Positions 30,630-45,931 of a stretch of 46,192 nucleotides of DNA are shown here, piece after piece. The DNA lies in the NCBI GenBank assembly GCA_036897485.1, contig JAYMTF010000199.1, positions 1 through 46,192 of the forward strand. Reading direction: 5' to 3'. The number at the start of each line of letters is the position of its first letter. Position 1 is the stretch's first letter. Origin of the DNA: Pelargonium nanum (taxonomy: Eukaryota; Streptophyta; Magnoliopsida; Geraniales; Geraniaceae). The position numbers and the translations under genes are program-made. The notes below the pieces were generated by a model. It searched no databases. It saw only the letters and a program-made list of their open reading frames with translations, and was not told where the DNA came from.

Positions 30630-33315
30630 ATGGCAGATCCGAAACCTGAGATCTTCGAGCTCAACAATGGCTCCATGGTCGTCAAGATAAGCAACTATGG
30701 TTGCACCATCACTTCCCTCTCTGTTCCTGGCATAGATGGTACCATAAAAAAAATCGATTTTTTTGAAGTTTTGTTGTTGTAGTGTTGCTGATCATTGGGT
30801 TTTTGTTGTTTTTTGAAGGAAAATTGGCTGATGTTGTTCTTGGATTTGACTCGATTGAGCCGTATCTGGTAATGGGTTCCTATCTGATTTCAGTTTTTGT
30901 TGCTGATTCACGAATGTGACTTTGAAAATTTTGAATTTTGATTGTTGTTGTGGAAGTTGTTCTGGGTGTTTTTGTTTTGACATGGGTTTTGAGAGATTGG
31001 ATTGGTTTGATGATTTTTATGTTGAATTGAGTTCTGGGTATTTTCATTTTTCTTGCTTGCATTGGCATTTTTAAATGTGAGTATGATCTTTGGCACAACG
31101 GCAAGGTTGTGCCTAGCTAACATCAGGAGTTTCCGGGTTTTTATCTAAACCTGAAACCCGTATCTTTTTTCAGGTCGGGTTCAGGTTAGATATTTAGAAC
31201 ATGAAACCCGAATTTCCGGCTTTAGTTGCTACTATTGTATGACATGTGAGTTTGGGGTAGCTGGTTTGAGAGTCAGTGACACATGCTCTTCAGACCCCAC
31301 GAACCCGGTGCACTAAGCAGCCCTTTTGTTTGCATTTACGAGATTGAGGCAACAATAAGGTTGCTAGCATAGTGAGTTGTGAGATTGAGGGAACCGGTTT
31401 GAGTATGGGAAACAACTCTCCCAAGACCCGACAATTATAGGAAGCTCGAACTCTAAGCCATCATTTTATTGGCATAGGCAACGATAAGGTTTCTACCATG
31501 ATGAAATGTGAGCTTGAGGTAACCAGTTTGAGTCAAGGAAACAATCCTCCCCAGATCCCACAATTGTAGGAACCTCGTGCACTAAACCGCCCTTTTATTG
31601 GCATTTATGAGTTAGGGGTAAGCTTGATGCAACGATATCCTCCCTGGACCACCACAATCCTCGTGCTCTAAGCCACCCTTTTATTGACATTTACGAGGAT
31701 GAGGGTGAGCTCGAGGCATCGGTAAGGTTGCTACCAAATTGCTATGTGAGCTTAAGGCGTCCGGTTTGAGTCACGGAAAAGTCTACTAACAAAAGCATAA
31801 TTAGTTCCCTAGACCTCCATACTGGTGTCAGCCTTGTAAATTGACCTTGATTAGGATTTTCATTTTCATTTTCATGATTAATTTGGTTGTGTTCTAGTTT
31901 TCTTACTGATTAGACGATTAATTGCTTTTCACATTAATTTATGAGATCAGGAAGGCAAAGGCTCTTACTATGGTTGCATTGTTGGCCGGGTGGCCAACAG
32001 AATCAAAGATGGGAAATTTTCACTCAATGGTGTTGAATACACTTTGCCTATCAACAAGCCTCCAAATAGTCTTCACGGTATTTGTTCTAAATGTGTCATA
32101 TTATAGATATTGTTCTCCGGATTAGTGTCACCGTTTTTTGATTGAAATACCAATTTGATGTGAGATGCCTCTTGAGCATGAGACATATTTGTTCTTATTT
32201 CAGGTGGGTTCAAGGGTTTTGATAAGCAAGTTTGGGAGGTAGCTGAGTATAAGAAAGGAGACAACCCGTCCATTACTTTTAAGTACCACAGTCGCGATGG
32301 AGAGGAAGGTACTCTCTCTCTCTCTCTCTCTCTTTCTGAATATATATGTCCTTTTTAGTCATTTCATCATACACAAATGGCTTGCTTTCTCACAAGTACT
32401 TGTATTTCTAAGTTGAGACCCAAAATGAGAAGTAGAGAGAATATATTCTCCTTCCAATTTTATCCCCACTTTTCAAATGTAAATGTGAATATATATCCTT
32501 TTTAGTCATTTGACTCATTTCATCGTACACAGATTGCTTGCTTTCTAACACGAGCACATTTACTAGCTTCTACAAAATTATGTTAGCAAAGATATATTGC
32601 TTCTAAAAGTTACTTTGAACTTTTTTATAACTTTTGAGTCGTGCAACCAAACATGCTCTTATACTTTTATTTCACATGTTGGGTAACAGGATACCCCGGA
32701 GATGTGTCCGTTACTGCAACCTACACGCTCACTTCAAGCACGACAATGAGACTCGACATGGAAGCCGTGCCCGACAAAAAGGCCACGCCAATCAACTTGG
32801 CTCAGCACACGTACTGGAACCTAGCAGGTCACAACTCCGGGAATGTACTCGATCATTCAATTCAGATATGGGGATCTAAGGTCACTCCCGTAGACCAGAA
32901 CACGGTCCCAACTGGTGAAATCGTGCCAGTCAAAGGCACGCCCTTCGATTTCACTGCGATGAAGAAGATTGGTAGTTCGATCAGCGAAGTTGGGCTAGGT
33001 TACGACCACAACTATGTCCTAGACTGTGGGGACGAGAAGTCTGGTTTGAAGCATGCCGCGAAGGTGAAGGACCCGTCAAGCTCGAGGGTGCTTGACTTGT
33101 GGACTAATGCCCCCGGGATGCAATTTTACACCGGGAACTATGTGAGTGGAGTTACCGGGAAAGGGGGCGCTGTTTACAATAAGCACGCTGGGTTATGTCT
33201 TGAGACTCAAGGATTCCCGAACGCCATCAACCAACCGAATTTTCCTTCGATCGTTGTTCAACCGGGTGAGAAGTATCAGCACACTATGTTGTTTGAATTT
33301 TCTGTTGAATCATGA
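30630..33315 (+). CDS. Aldose 1-epimerase (galactose mutarotase-like)
   Basis: Five exons join in phase to 338 residues, a usual length: 30630-30738, 30819-30868, 31951-32077, 32204-32308, 32690-33315. The protein starts MADPKPEIFELNNGSMVVKI. Key residues fit the galactose mutarotase fold: NSLHGG (catalytic-site His95), QHTYWNLAGH (His170) and the catalytic base in LCLETQGFPNA (Glu302). It interconverts alpha and beta anomers of aldoses such as glucose and galactose. No signal peptide is apparent, so it is probably cytosolic. All junctions are GT-AG. Intron 2 (30869-31950) carries a SINE-derived repeat cluster. The gene lies in the same direction between the aldolase fusion and the HRD3A gene. 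Confidence 0.95.
31085..31790 (+). repeat. tRNA-derived SINE cluster / tandem SINE tails in epimerase intron 2
   Basis: GGCACAACGGCAAGGTTGTG near 31092 resembles a SINE head with a pol III A box. Downstream, four worn units repeat GTGCACTAAGCAGCCCTTTT-type blocks (about 31306, 31448, 31578, 31663). Between them recur GAGGTAACCAGTTTGAGTCA, GGAAACAA-CTCC-CCAGA and AACGATAAGGTTTCTACCAT. These words are typical of plant tRNA-derived SINEs. No coding content is seen. Confidence 0.45.
32310..32332. repeat. (CT)n microsatellite at the exon 4 donor
   Basis: About eleven CT units begin 3 nt inside the intron after the epimerase exon 4 donor (GTACTCTCTC). Confidence 0.9.
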
Positions 33316-33343
33316 GTTGATAGTTTAGACTAGAATTTAGAAG

Positions 33344-33349
33344 AATAAA
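33344..33349 (+). terminator. Polyadenylation signal of the epimerase gene
   Basis: AATAAA lies 29 bp after the stop codon. Weaker AT-rich elements follow. Confidence 0.5.
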
Positions 33350-34195
33350 GCAGAACAGAATTGTTTTTAGCCTCAAATGTGTGTCTTGTGAGTACTCAAA
33401 ACTTTGATGGTGAAATAAAACTATGCATCTTAGTACAATGACATCTTGAAATCTCCTATCAAAACTGTGTGTGGACATATTGAACTAAGGTTAATCTACA
33501 ATTGATCTATTTGGGCTGTTGAGTCTGTTGAAATTTTGAGCAATCTCAATAATTGTTTTTGTTATGAAACAAAAGAGTTAACGACATAGGCTGAGTATAC
33601 TTATTAGAGTTTGACACGTTACATTTCAACACTGATATTTGACATTAATTGTCTTTCTACTTAACGGGCCAAGATAGGGTTGGCAAAAACTAACATTATA
33701 GAACAATTGAGTTTTTTGCCCAAAATCTGTAACTTCGTAATCTTTGGGTCGTATTGCCAAGTTATTTATTCGTTATCGCCTTATAGCTAAAACTAACAAA
33801 TTGGGCTTGAGTTTGGATCAATTTTTTTAGATTTTGGCTGAAAATGTATAACTTTAATCCAATCTAAAAGGAATGTGGATCACAAATTTCTAATTTTACG
33901 AGTAAAATGTGCAGTCCATGTGTATTTTTTTGATCTGATCTGATTCGATGCAAATATTGAATTGGATTTATTATGGTCAACCCATAATTGATCAAATTTA
34001 ATTTACGCAACACGAAACCACAAATCATGGAATGGGTTCCATGTGTCCGCTGGTTGAGGTTCGAGTTCAAATTGTCAACTCTACTGATAACTTATCTGGA
34101 TGGTTACTTAAGGAGTAATTTGGTATCTGTGAGCCAATTGCCAAACGACCCCTTAAGAGAAGGCCAGTTTCTACAGGTCAAGTGACTTCAACATC
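33350..34195. other. Intergenic region with dispersed-repeat fragments, upstream of HRD3A
   Basis: No gene is supported. The stretch about 33670-34085 is a decayed dispersed repeat with GGGTCGTATTGCC- and GATTTTGGCTGAAAATG-type words. It ends in AAATTGTCAACTCT near 34070-34083, the same terminus as the repeats at 41260-41450 and 45311-45325. Open frames here are fragmentary and low-information. Confidence 0.45.
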
Positions 34196-34259
34196 TGACG
34201 TGGCAAAATTCCATTGGCCGAAGCAACGAACTTGACGTGGCAGCCAAACATATATATAA
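34196..34259 (+). promoter_or_regulatory. HRD3A promoter: ERSE, two UPRE-like boxes and TATA
   Basis: Read on the minus strand, positions 34217-34199 spell CCAAT, nine bases, then CCACG: an exact ER-stress response element. TGACGTGGCA occurs twice, at 34196-34205 (overlapping the ERSE) and 34233-34242, and fits the UPRE core TGACGTGG. ATATATATAA at 34250-34259 serves as the TATA box, 115 bp before the ATG. In plants such sites are bound by ER-stress bZIPs (bZIP28/bZIP60) with NF-Y. Their presence ahead of an ERAD gene supports stress induction. Confidence 0.8.
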
Positions 34260-34373
34260 CATTCCAATTTTACCCCTCAAATTTCCTGAACCTTCCTCAT
34301 CTTCCCAATCCACCGATACGATCAGAGCACCACCAATCACCACTGCCCGCCACCGCCAATTCCGCCGGCAAAG

Positions 34374-37300
34374 ATGCGTTTCCGTACTCACAACCACCAC
34401 AAGCTCGTCTTCTCTCTCCTCCTCCTCTCTCTCTACCCTCTCTCTCTCTCCGCTCGACCCTTCGTCCTCGTCCTCTCCCAAGACGACCTCAAGGACGGAC
34501 CGGCCTCCCCCGACGACGGCTCCTCCGGCGTATCAGCCACCGATCCCGCCGACTCCGCTGACTGGGACGAGTTTGGCGACTCCGACTCCAAGCCCGAGCA
34601 CGAGCTCGACCCCGGCTCCTGGCGCCCGATCTTCGAGCCTGACACTCCCGCTGTCTCTCCCGCTTCCCAGTCTGAGCTCCTCTACTACCTCGGCGTGTCT
34701 CGCTTGGTGTCCGCAGTGAGCTCCGGTGAGGTAGGCGCCGCTGAGGAGGCTGCTGCGCAGATCAGTGAGGCCGCGGAGGCTGGATGTCCGCATGCGCAGT
34801 CAGTGTTAGGGTTTCTGTATGGGATGGGGATGATGAGAGAGAGGAACAAGGCGAAAGGATTTTTGTATCACCATTTTGCTGCTGAAGGCGGTAATATGCA
34901 CTCCATGATGGCTCTTGCGTTCACGTACTCGCGTCAAGATGTGAGTGCATTTTGTGGATTTGTTCATGTTGCTTTGAAATCTTCGTTATCTGCTTGAATT
35001 TGCATAGAATTTTTTGTTAAATTATCAAAATTTAGCTAACTTAACTCAGAATTCTTGAATTTGTCCAAAATGTATGTTCCTAGATTCATAAGCTGACTAT
35101 GAAATTGCTGGAAAATTGAGTACATTGAATGATATAAGGCTTGCTTGCTTAATTTCATCTCTTCCACGATACGGATAAGGAGCAGACATGAATTAATCTC
35201 TGTTTTACTTGCTATAATTGCTAGCAAATGGAGCTCTAGATTTGAAGTTTTTGTTCTGTTGATTGCAATACTTTGAGAGTAGAGTGAACTGTGACTAAAT
35301 TTTAGCTTTGATGCTCTTAATTTCTCATGCTTGGATTGCTATATCATTTTTTATCCTAATGATCTTTTTTAGAGTTTTACTGTAGAACTTTGTATTTGAG
35401 TTCAGTAGTCTTTTCCTTGAAAAAGTTTTTATTGCTTCAACGCCTTGATGGGTTAGTTTTTATTTCTCGGTATGAAATGCAAAACAATTATTGAGAAATG
35501 TTCTACACTTTCTGATTTGTTCAAAGGTTCTGCTCTTGACGTTTGTGAGAATACTCTTCATTCTGTGCAAGAAAACTAAATTTAGAAGGTTGGTGTTTTG
35601 ATGGTAGGTTGTAATTTTTGTTGCAGATGCATGAGAAGGCAGTTAAGTTGTATGCTGAGTTAGCTGAGGTGGCCATCAAAAGTTTTCTGATTTCAAAGGA
35701 CTCGCCTGTGATTGAACCGGTTAGGCTCCACAATGGAGCTGAGGAAAATAAGGAAGCACTTAGAAAGTCCCGTGGGGAGGAGGATGAGGACTTTCAGATC
35801 TTAGAATATCAAGCCCAGAAAGGAAACGCTGGTGCCATGTACAAGATTGGACTATTTTACTATTTTGGCCTTAGAGGATTGAGACGTGATCACGTAAAGG
35901 CATTGTCTTGGTTTCTGAAGGCTGTGGAGAAGGGAGAGCCCAGGTCAATGGAGCTTCTTGGAGAAATATATGCTAGAGGAGCTGGGGTAGAGAGGAACTA
36001 TACTAAAGCACTTGAATGGCTAACGCTTGCATCCAAGCAGCAACTTTATTCAGCTTACAATGGGATGGGATATCTCTATGTCAAAGGTTACGGAGTAGAA
36101 AAGAAGAACTACACCAAAGTAAGATTACCTTGGTTCCCTGCATATTTGACTAGGCAGTTTTCATGCTTATATATTTTATTGATTATCGTAATAATATCTT
36201 TGAGTAATATCTGCTACGTTAAAAGTCAACAGTTGGAAAAGGCTCTGCCCATCTTTGAGCAAATTGCTGTTCCTGTTGAGACATCTCTTCCCTTAGTTGA
36301 TCACTGTCTGTCTGTCTCTGCCACAGCAATCCTGGGCTTATAATTGTTTTCTCTATTGACTAACGTGTAGCGATTTCTATTATATATGTCTGTACACACA
36401 CACACACACAGATACATATATGAAGAGAGTGCAAGGAATCTAAGCCAAGAGGTTTTGTCTTAGAGTGAACCAGCAATCAAATTAGGATACCTCATTAAAG
36501 ATACTTTGATTCGGCAAGGCGCTCTGCACTCACAAATTCATGGGGTTGGGTATAAGTTTGCCTTGTATGTGTGTAATTATGTTTCAGCATTTTTCTTGCG
36601 TTTTATTTTATCCATGGCAACCTTTTGTCGTTGCTAAACTTCCAGGAAAAAGAAGCATGTTTGGGCTTCTAATCCTTAGTATAGCTTTTACATATTTGTT
36701 TATGTCTGACTTTTCCTTGTGAGATATATTATACATATTACCGTATTCAACAATTGTTTCTTCATTTCACTGTCATATGTGCGAAGTCAAGTGCTTTACA
36801 ATCATATAGCATTTGTGTAAATGTGACTGCCTAATACTTTTTTATTACAGGCAAAAGAGTACTTTGAGAAGGCCGCTGAAAATGAAGAGGCTGGTGGGCA
36901 CTACAACCTAGGAGTAATGTATCTGAAAGGGATTGGAGTAAAGAAGGATGTGAAGATTGCATGCAAATACTTCATACTGGCTGCTAATGCAGGTCAACCA
37001 AAGGCATTCTACCAGTTGGCAAAGATGTTCCATACTGGTGTGGGACTTAAGAAAAATCTCCAGATGGTAAAGTTGGATTTGTTATTTCTATTTGTTTCGC
37101 TTTTGCCTTTACATTATCACTACATCAGACTCGTTTGTTTATGCTTAACTCTCTTTTTCTTTTCTTTTTTGGCTACCAAATTGTCCTATTTAAATGCCCT
37201 TTATCTCATCAATTTTCTTTTAAGTTGTATCCTTAAGAGAAGGTACTTATCTTTGGTAATCTGGTAGAGTGGCTTGTTAGATTTGGTTGGGCTGTTGAGT

Positions 37301-39655
37301 TTAGATTTAATTATCTTTATGTAGTAGTTCCTATTTTAAATGCTCTTTATATTTTCACCAAGTATCTTTTAAGCTGAATGTTTGAGAGAAGTATCTTAGT
37401 AAAACAAGGACTGATAGAGAGTGGCTTATGATATCTTAATGGCCTTTGATTTAGTTGCCTTAATTAACATGATTGTTTGGGAAGTGAGCTAATGTAAAAT
37501 CAAGATGCTAGTTTGTTTATTTTTAGAGAGTACCATTAAGCATATGCGTACATATCTTATGCCTAACTACATTACTATTTTTGTTCTAACAAGCTTGGAT
37601 CCCTTTCCCACCACTACCTACTCATAATCAAGTTTGTATGGGTTTACCAGACAACAATTTGTTAATTTATAAATTTTATTATTGGTAGTGTCTTGGTGGA
37701 TATATTTACCAAGCTGTTTGGCAGTCTGAGTCATTAATTTTTTATCCAATGCAACAGTGGGCTTCTTGTGCTTCATAGTTGGTATGAATGATCCAATATG
37801 TATTTGAGCTTGCATATACCATAACATAAGTTGGCTCTACTTGGTTTCAGGCTACTGCATTATACAAACTAGTTGCAGAAAGGGGCCCGTGGAGTTCCCT
37901 GTCTAGATGGGCGCTAGAAGCATACTTAAAAGGTGATGTGGGTAAGGCCTTCCTGTTGTACTCCAGGATGGCTGAGCTAGGCTACGAGGTTGCACAAAGT
38001 AATGCTGCTTGGATTCTTGACAAATATGCGGAGCGTAGCATGTGTGTGGGAGAATCCGGGTTTTGCACAGATACAGAAAGGCATCAACGTGCACATTCTT
38101 TATGGTGGCAAGCCTCTGAACAGGGTAATGAGCACGCTGCTTTGCTGATTGGGGATGCATATTACTATGGTCGGGTATGTATCTAAAAAAGCAACAGCGT
38201 GAACAGATTAATATGACCATGCATTTCACTCTTACTCGTTCTAATATATACTCAACCTGATAAAAAAAATTGGTCTTATGTTCTTCCTTCAGGGTACAGA
38301 GAGGGATTTTGATCGCGCAGCAGAGGCTTACATGCACGCCAAATCACAATCTAATGCACAAGCCATGTTCAACCTTGGTTACATGCATGAGCACGGCCAA
38401 GGACTCCCATTTGATCTTCATCTTGCCAAGCGCTATTATGATCAAGCCCTAGAGATCGATCCTGCAGCTAAGTTACCTGTCACTCTGGCTCTTACAAGCT
38501 TGTGGCTAAGAAAGAATTACGCTGACAGTTTTATGGTGAGTTTCTTTTTTCTGGTTGCGCTTGCACTTAATCAATTTAGTTTCAGAAATAGAGGATATTG
38601 CCAAAGAGTCGGACGTAGCTGGTTTGTGTCACCCATTGTTGAGTTACCTACACATCACATTCCAATACTTGTAGCATGTTGCAACAGGACAGAAGTTGGA
38701 AAATCAGGAAGAGGCATCGTAGCAAATCATTACTTTCTGGAGTAGTTCTAAACCGTAAAGACTTAATTTTACCATTCATGATGTCAGTTTTCACCAAACA
38801 GAACCCGGGACCCGAGGGAAGCCTATGCATCCTCTCCTTGACAAATTACCTGTTTCAGAAACTTACCTCTCGCCTAATATGCCCCGACCTTTAGTATCTA
38901 GTAGAACCCACTTGACACATTGTTTGGCTTGTTAGGCACAAAATCCGTGTTAGTTTGCTTCTCCTAATTTATGCTTTCATAGTATACACTGTCTTGTTTC
39001 TCTAATATTTGTCACAAAATGAGTTTAATTTTTTTTCCAGGAAGTTAGTTATATATGAATTACCAATAATATCCCTATGATAAGTTAGAAATCCTCGAGT
39101 TTGTTTCCACTTACAGCACATGCACATTGGGGTATATAAAGGGAAATGTCTCACACTAAATAACTTCTTAATTCTTTTCAAAAAAGGAAATACGAGACCC
39201 TCATTCTGGGACGGAGGGAATAAAAGAGTAAGGATTGGGAACTAATAAGTTCCTTTTTGCTAGTCCGGTCGTAAAATCTTTGTTCACTTTGAAACTCATA
39301 GGCAAAATTTACGCTCATCTGGCTTAGATATGTCTCGCATCTTTTCCTTAATCTTCTGGACTGATTTTCTCGGTTTTTTGCTATCCAAAGTTGAATTTCA
39401 TGCATCAACTGGACTCTAATATTTGTTGCATCCAAGGTTGGATTTATCGATTCATTACCGGAAGTCTATCCAAAGGTGCAAGACTGGATCGACGAAGTGA
39501 TCTTGGAGGAAGGGAATGCAACAATACTCACACTCCTCGCTTGCCTCCTAGCCGTCATATACATTCAGCGTCACCGCAGGAACGCCGCCGCTGTTGCCGC
39601 CGAATTGGCCCTTCCACATCATCCGAACGAGCTCGGAGTACCGGCACACAATTAA
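34374..39655 (+). CDS. HRD3A: HRD3A / SEL1L homologue, ERAD ubiquitin-ligase partner
   Basis: Six exons join in phase to 686 residues (Arabidopsis HRD3A At1g18260 is about 678, from memory): 34374-34940, 35627-36118, 36851-37066, 37851-38174, 38293-38535, 39437-39655. It has a signal peptide ([17 protein letters not shown], cleavage near residue 27), an acidic Ser/Pro-rich lumenal segment, and Sel1-like repeats from about 140 to 600. Examples are [57 protein letters not shown] and [19 protein letters not shown]. One membrane helix lies near residues 643-657 ([14 protein letters not shown]), followed by a short cytosolic tail. Known role: binds the HRD1 ligase in the ER membrane and recruits misfolded glycoproteins. 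The frame is intact. Introns of 686, 732, 784 and 901 bp contain no other gene; the last holds a MITE. Confidence 0.96.
36393..36410. repeat. (CA)n microsatellite
   Basis: About nine CA units in intron 2 of the HRD3A gene. Confidence 0.85.
39050..39222. mobile_element. Stowaway-type MITE remnant, copy 2
   Basis: The right end TGGGACGGAGGGAATA is the reverse complement of the well-known CTCCCTCCGTCCCA terminus of Stowaway-like MITEs. The body shares ordered words with 15150-15312. It lies in intron 5 of the HRD3A gene. The left end is worn. Confidence 0.6.
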
Positions 39656-40798
39656 CCGGCAATGACTGTCTTCTTGGAAACCCGAAAAGAAGGCAAGTTC
39701 TATTGTGCGACATTATGTACAGTTGTTTGCTTTGGTTGATTAGTAAAAAGAGGTTGTGTTTACGGCACATTGTAGTGTAGAGAATCAATCGACTATAGCA
39801 AGTGAGGAGTGACAAATAAATGGTCTCTGCCTCCCATATTTAGAGGAAAGATGTGGTTTACTTGGATTTATTGCATCAAAATCTCTGTTGTTATATGAAT
39901 GTCTTTTTTTGGTCATCTCTTGTTTAGAGAAAACATGACTTCATTGATTATCACTCCATTCGTCCCAAAAAATTTATGTGTGGTTTTAATGAGATGTCCT
40001 GATTTAGTTAGCAGCTTAGAATTTGAGTCGGAAATTTGGACCCGATCATGTTGGTGCTGGAAACCCGACCTGAAAATATACCGGTTTGGTTTAGGACATG
40101 GAGAGCTTTCAAACGATTGCATACCTTTATCAATAAACTTGCATATATATACGCACGTGGGTCACCTGGTAAAAGGTTGTTCCAACTTAATCTGGGGTCT
40201 CGAATTCGAGTCTCAGTGAATGCAGTTGCGTTAAAACTTAATAGGGAGAGTTTTGACGCCCTTTTGACCCTACCCGTCTCGAATGAAGATTAGTTTAAGT
40301 GTGATATAACTTCAATGTGCTGATCATGGGCCCGCTTCGGAAGCCTCGTGACCAGAAAAGACATGGTAATTTACAAGAACCAAATTTACATATATTTCAC
40401 CGTTCCAAAATCTTTATCCATAAAATGTTAATGCCAAGATCTCCACAACAAAAAAAGAATCACTAAGGACACCATACACAAAACAACACCAACCATCGTA
40501 CTGTCATTCATGTTTATCGACACAAAATATGGATACACATCCAATCCATATATGAAATGGTTTTATTTCTAAACATTCGTCAAAATAACATCAACTCTTT
40601 TTTCCAACAATAATTGCAATAGCAAAATTTGGCATACAAAATCATTTCATCACCAAATAGTAAAAACCGATTTGGTGGCCTGCAAACAAAGAATAAAATT
40701 ATCTGTTCTGTTCTTTCATTTTGTAAGATATTTTAGTTTGTGATGGAACCGGCAAAAAATCAAATTGCGTCGGAGATTATGTGCTACAACCCGATTAG
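39656..40798. other. Convergent intergenic region between HRD3A and the PGES2-like gene
   Basis: This holds the two facing 3' ends. About 40140-40290 looks like a tRNA-derived SINE piece: CACCTGGTAAAAGG (A-box-like) and, about 35 bp on, TCGAATTCGAGTCTC (B-box-like), then GTGAATGCAGTTGCG. The evidence for that assignment is weak. TTTATT at 40562-40567 could be the polyadenylation signal of the minus-strand gene. No coding region is supported. Confidence 0.4.
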
Positions 40799-44289
<3,491 letters not shown>

Positions 44290-45728
44290 GGCGTCGATGT
44301 TGCAGAGAAAATCAGATCTCTCTGGTTGCTTCGTTGAGATTTCTCGGAGGGGTTTATGGTTATGTCTATGGCTTCGTGGCTCCTAAATATTGTAGGATCC
44401 GACACGGCTAGAATCCGACTCGAATTTATCCGGGTCGGGTTTATAGGATGTGAATGTGGTATAGCCTACGATTTGGATCCGAACCCGTGGGTAGCAAAAA
44501 TCTAACCCGTAATTTTGTGAGTTCAGTTGTATAAATAGACAAGAACAGTATTTGAGTCGGGTTGGGCAAGTCTACAAATTTTGCGCGTTAAACTCAAAAT
44601 TCTCAAATTTTCGGATCAGTATCAAGTTCGAACTAAATCTTCCAAACCCAAACCAAATAACCTCGAGGTCTTGGAGACCCGAACCCGATGTGCTACTAGG
44701 GTCATGCGATGTCCAAAAACTGACATTTCCAAGACAACTAAAATGATACTATGATGTTACATTAAGCAATAGGCACTCGTAGAAGTTTCTCTCTGTTATG
44801 TGATGCTTGAAGACTACGTGGACGTTTCGAAATTTGCATGTCAACCACGAATGGTGGACCTAAGAAGCTATGACCCATGCTCACGACGGCTCTAACACGG
44901 ACCCCATCCTTCAACTTCGTTCTCCAAGACCTTAGCCTTCAGACTTAAATTTATTACAGTTCTCCTATCACGTATATAAGAAAACATACATTTTTAATGT
45001 GTCTGTTTGACCATTATAATTTCATTTTTTTAGCAATAAAAGTAATTTTTCATGGTTTTAGTTTCGATCCATAACAATTATTAGTTAAAATTCGGGTCTC
45101 AAGTTGTTTCCTTTTTGTTCGAGTTGAAAAAATCCAACCGATTCCAACTCAAAATGAGTTTGAAGTTGCAAGCTTGGTTGAGTTTTACGTACAAAATGTA
45201 TAAATTTGTCGTACCCGATCAATTAAGGAACACTCAACTCACACCGAACAAAGCCTGGTCCCGTCTCGCAAATTTTCGGGTTGTGCTCAGGATGCCCGCG
45301 ACTTCATATTCAAATTGTCGACTCTAATGCCAACTGGCAAAATTCATAGCCAAACAACTCAATTGCATGGCGGGTCGGGTCAATAGTGATATCACCGTTT
45401 CATTTTTTAATTTAATTTTAACATTTTATTTAAAACGAAAAAAACAAAGTTTTATCATTTCATATCAGTAACTCTCTCTCGCTCTTCGCCTACCCAATCC
45501 TTCTTCTTCTTCTAGGTCTGGCTTCTCTGTTACTCTCTTCACTTTCTCTCTCTACAAACCCTATCTCTCTCCTCTCATTCTCTCTCTAAAACACTATATC
45601 TATCTCTCCCACTCTCTCTCTATATACATACAAATCTCTAGAACATTCGACCTGGAGGAGCAGCGATATTTGTGTTTGTACACAACCAATCGAGACCGCG
45701 ACAGAGACAGAGATTGATTGGGAGAGAA
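44290..45728. other. Divergent intergenic region between the PGES2-like and TOC64-like genes
   Basis: The first part is the promoter of the minus-strand gene. About 44400-44700 and 45060-45325 hold dispersed-repeat pieces with GGGTCGGG/CCCGAACCCG words; the second ends in AAATTGTCGACTCT at about 45312-45325. From 45473 to 45640 a CT-rich leader (repeated CTCTCTCTC) marks the start region of the TOC64-like gene. No gene is seen between. Confidence 0.5.
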
Positions 45729-45931
45729 ATGGCGTCGACACCTGCGAATTTATGGGTACTGCTTGGATTGGGAATTGCTGGGATTGTGTATATGGCTCGG
45801 AACCTCAAGAAAACCATCAAAGAGGACTTTGGCGCTTTTGTTGAGAGGCTTCAGCTCCTGCCTCCTCCTCAACCCGCTCCTCCCAAAGCTCCACACCCTC
45901 TCACCGGCCTCTCGTTCGCCGTCTCCGACCT
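45729..45931 (+). CDS. TOC64/OM64-type outer-envelope import receptor, first exon (partial)
   Basis: The first exon encodes 67 residues plus two bases, ending before a GTACGT donor at 45932; the rest lies beyond the right edge. It begins MASTPANLWVLLGLGIAG, giving an N-terminal membrane anchor (about 7-22). Then come KEDFGAFVERLQLLPPPQPA and HPLTGLSFAVSDL. The last block is the start of the amidase-like domain. The match is closest to TOC64-III (Arabidopsis At3g17970, from memory), a chloroplast outer-envelope TPR co-receptor for Hsp90-bound preproteins; the mitochondrial paralogue OM64 is the alternative. The start is the first ATG in the frame with a family-like N-terminus. Confidence 0.88.

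Noticed and set aside
30792..31123. Minus-strand frames rich in Asn, Gln and Lys inside the epimerase gene
   Set aside because: They fall in intron 2 and are the complement of T/G-rich intron sequence; no domain is visible.
34188..34793. Several overlapping open frames on both strands around the HRD3A first exon
   Set aside because: The low-complexity CT/GC-rich exon leaves other frames open by composition. Only the frame from 34374 has a signal peptide and continues into Sel1 repeats.
39899..40293. Two plus-strand frames of 85-106 codons between HRD3A and the PGES2-like gene
   Set aside because: They overlap a decayed dispersed repeat and carry no recognisable protein content.
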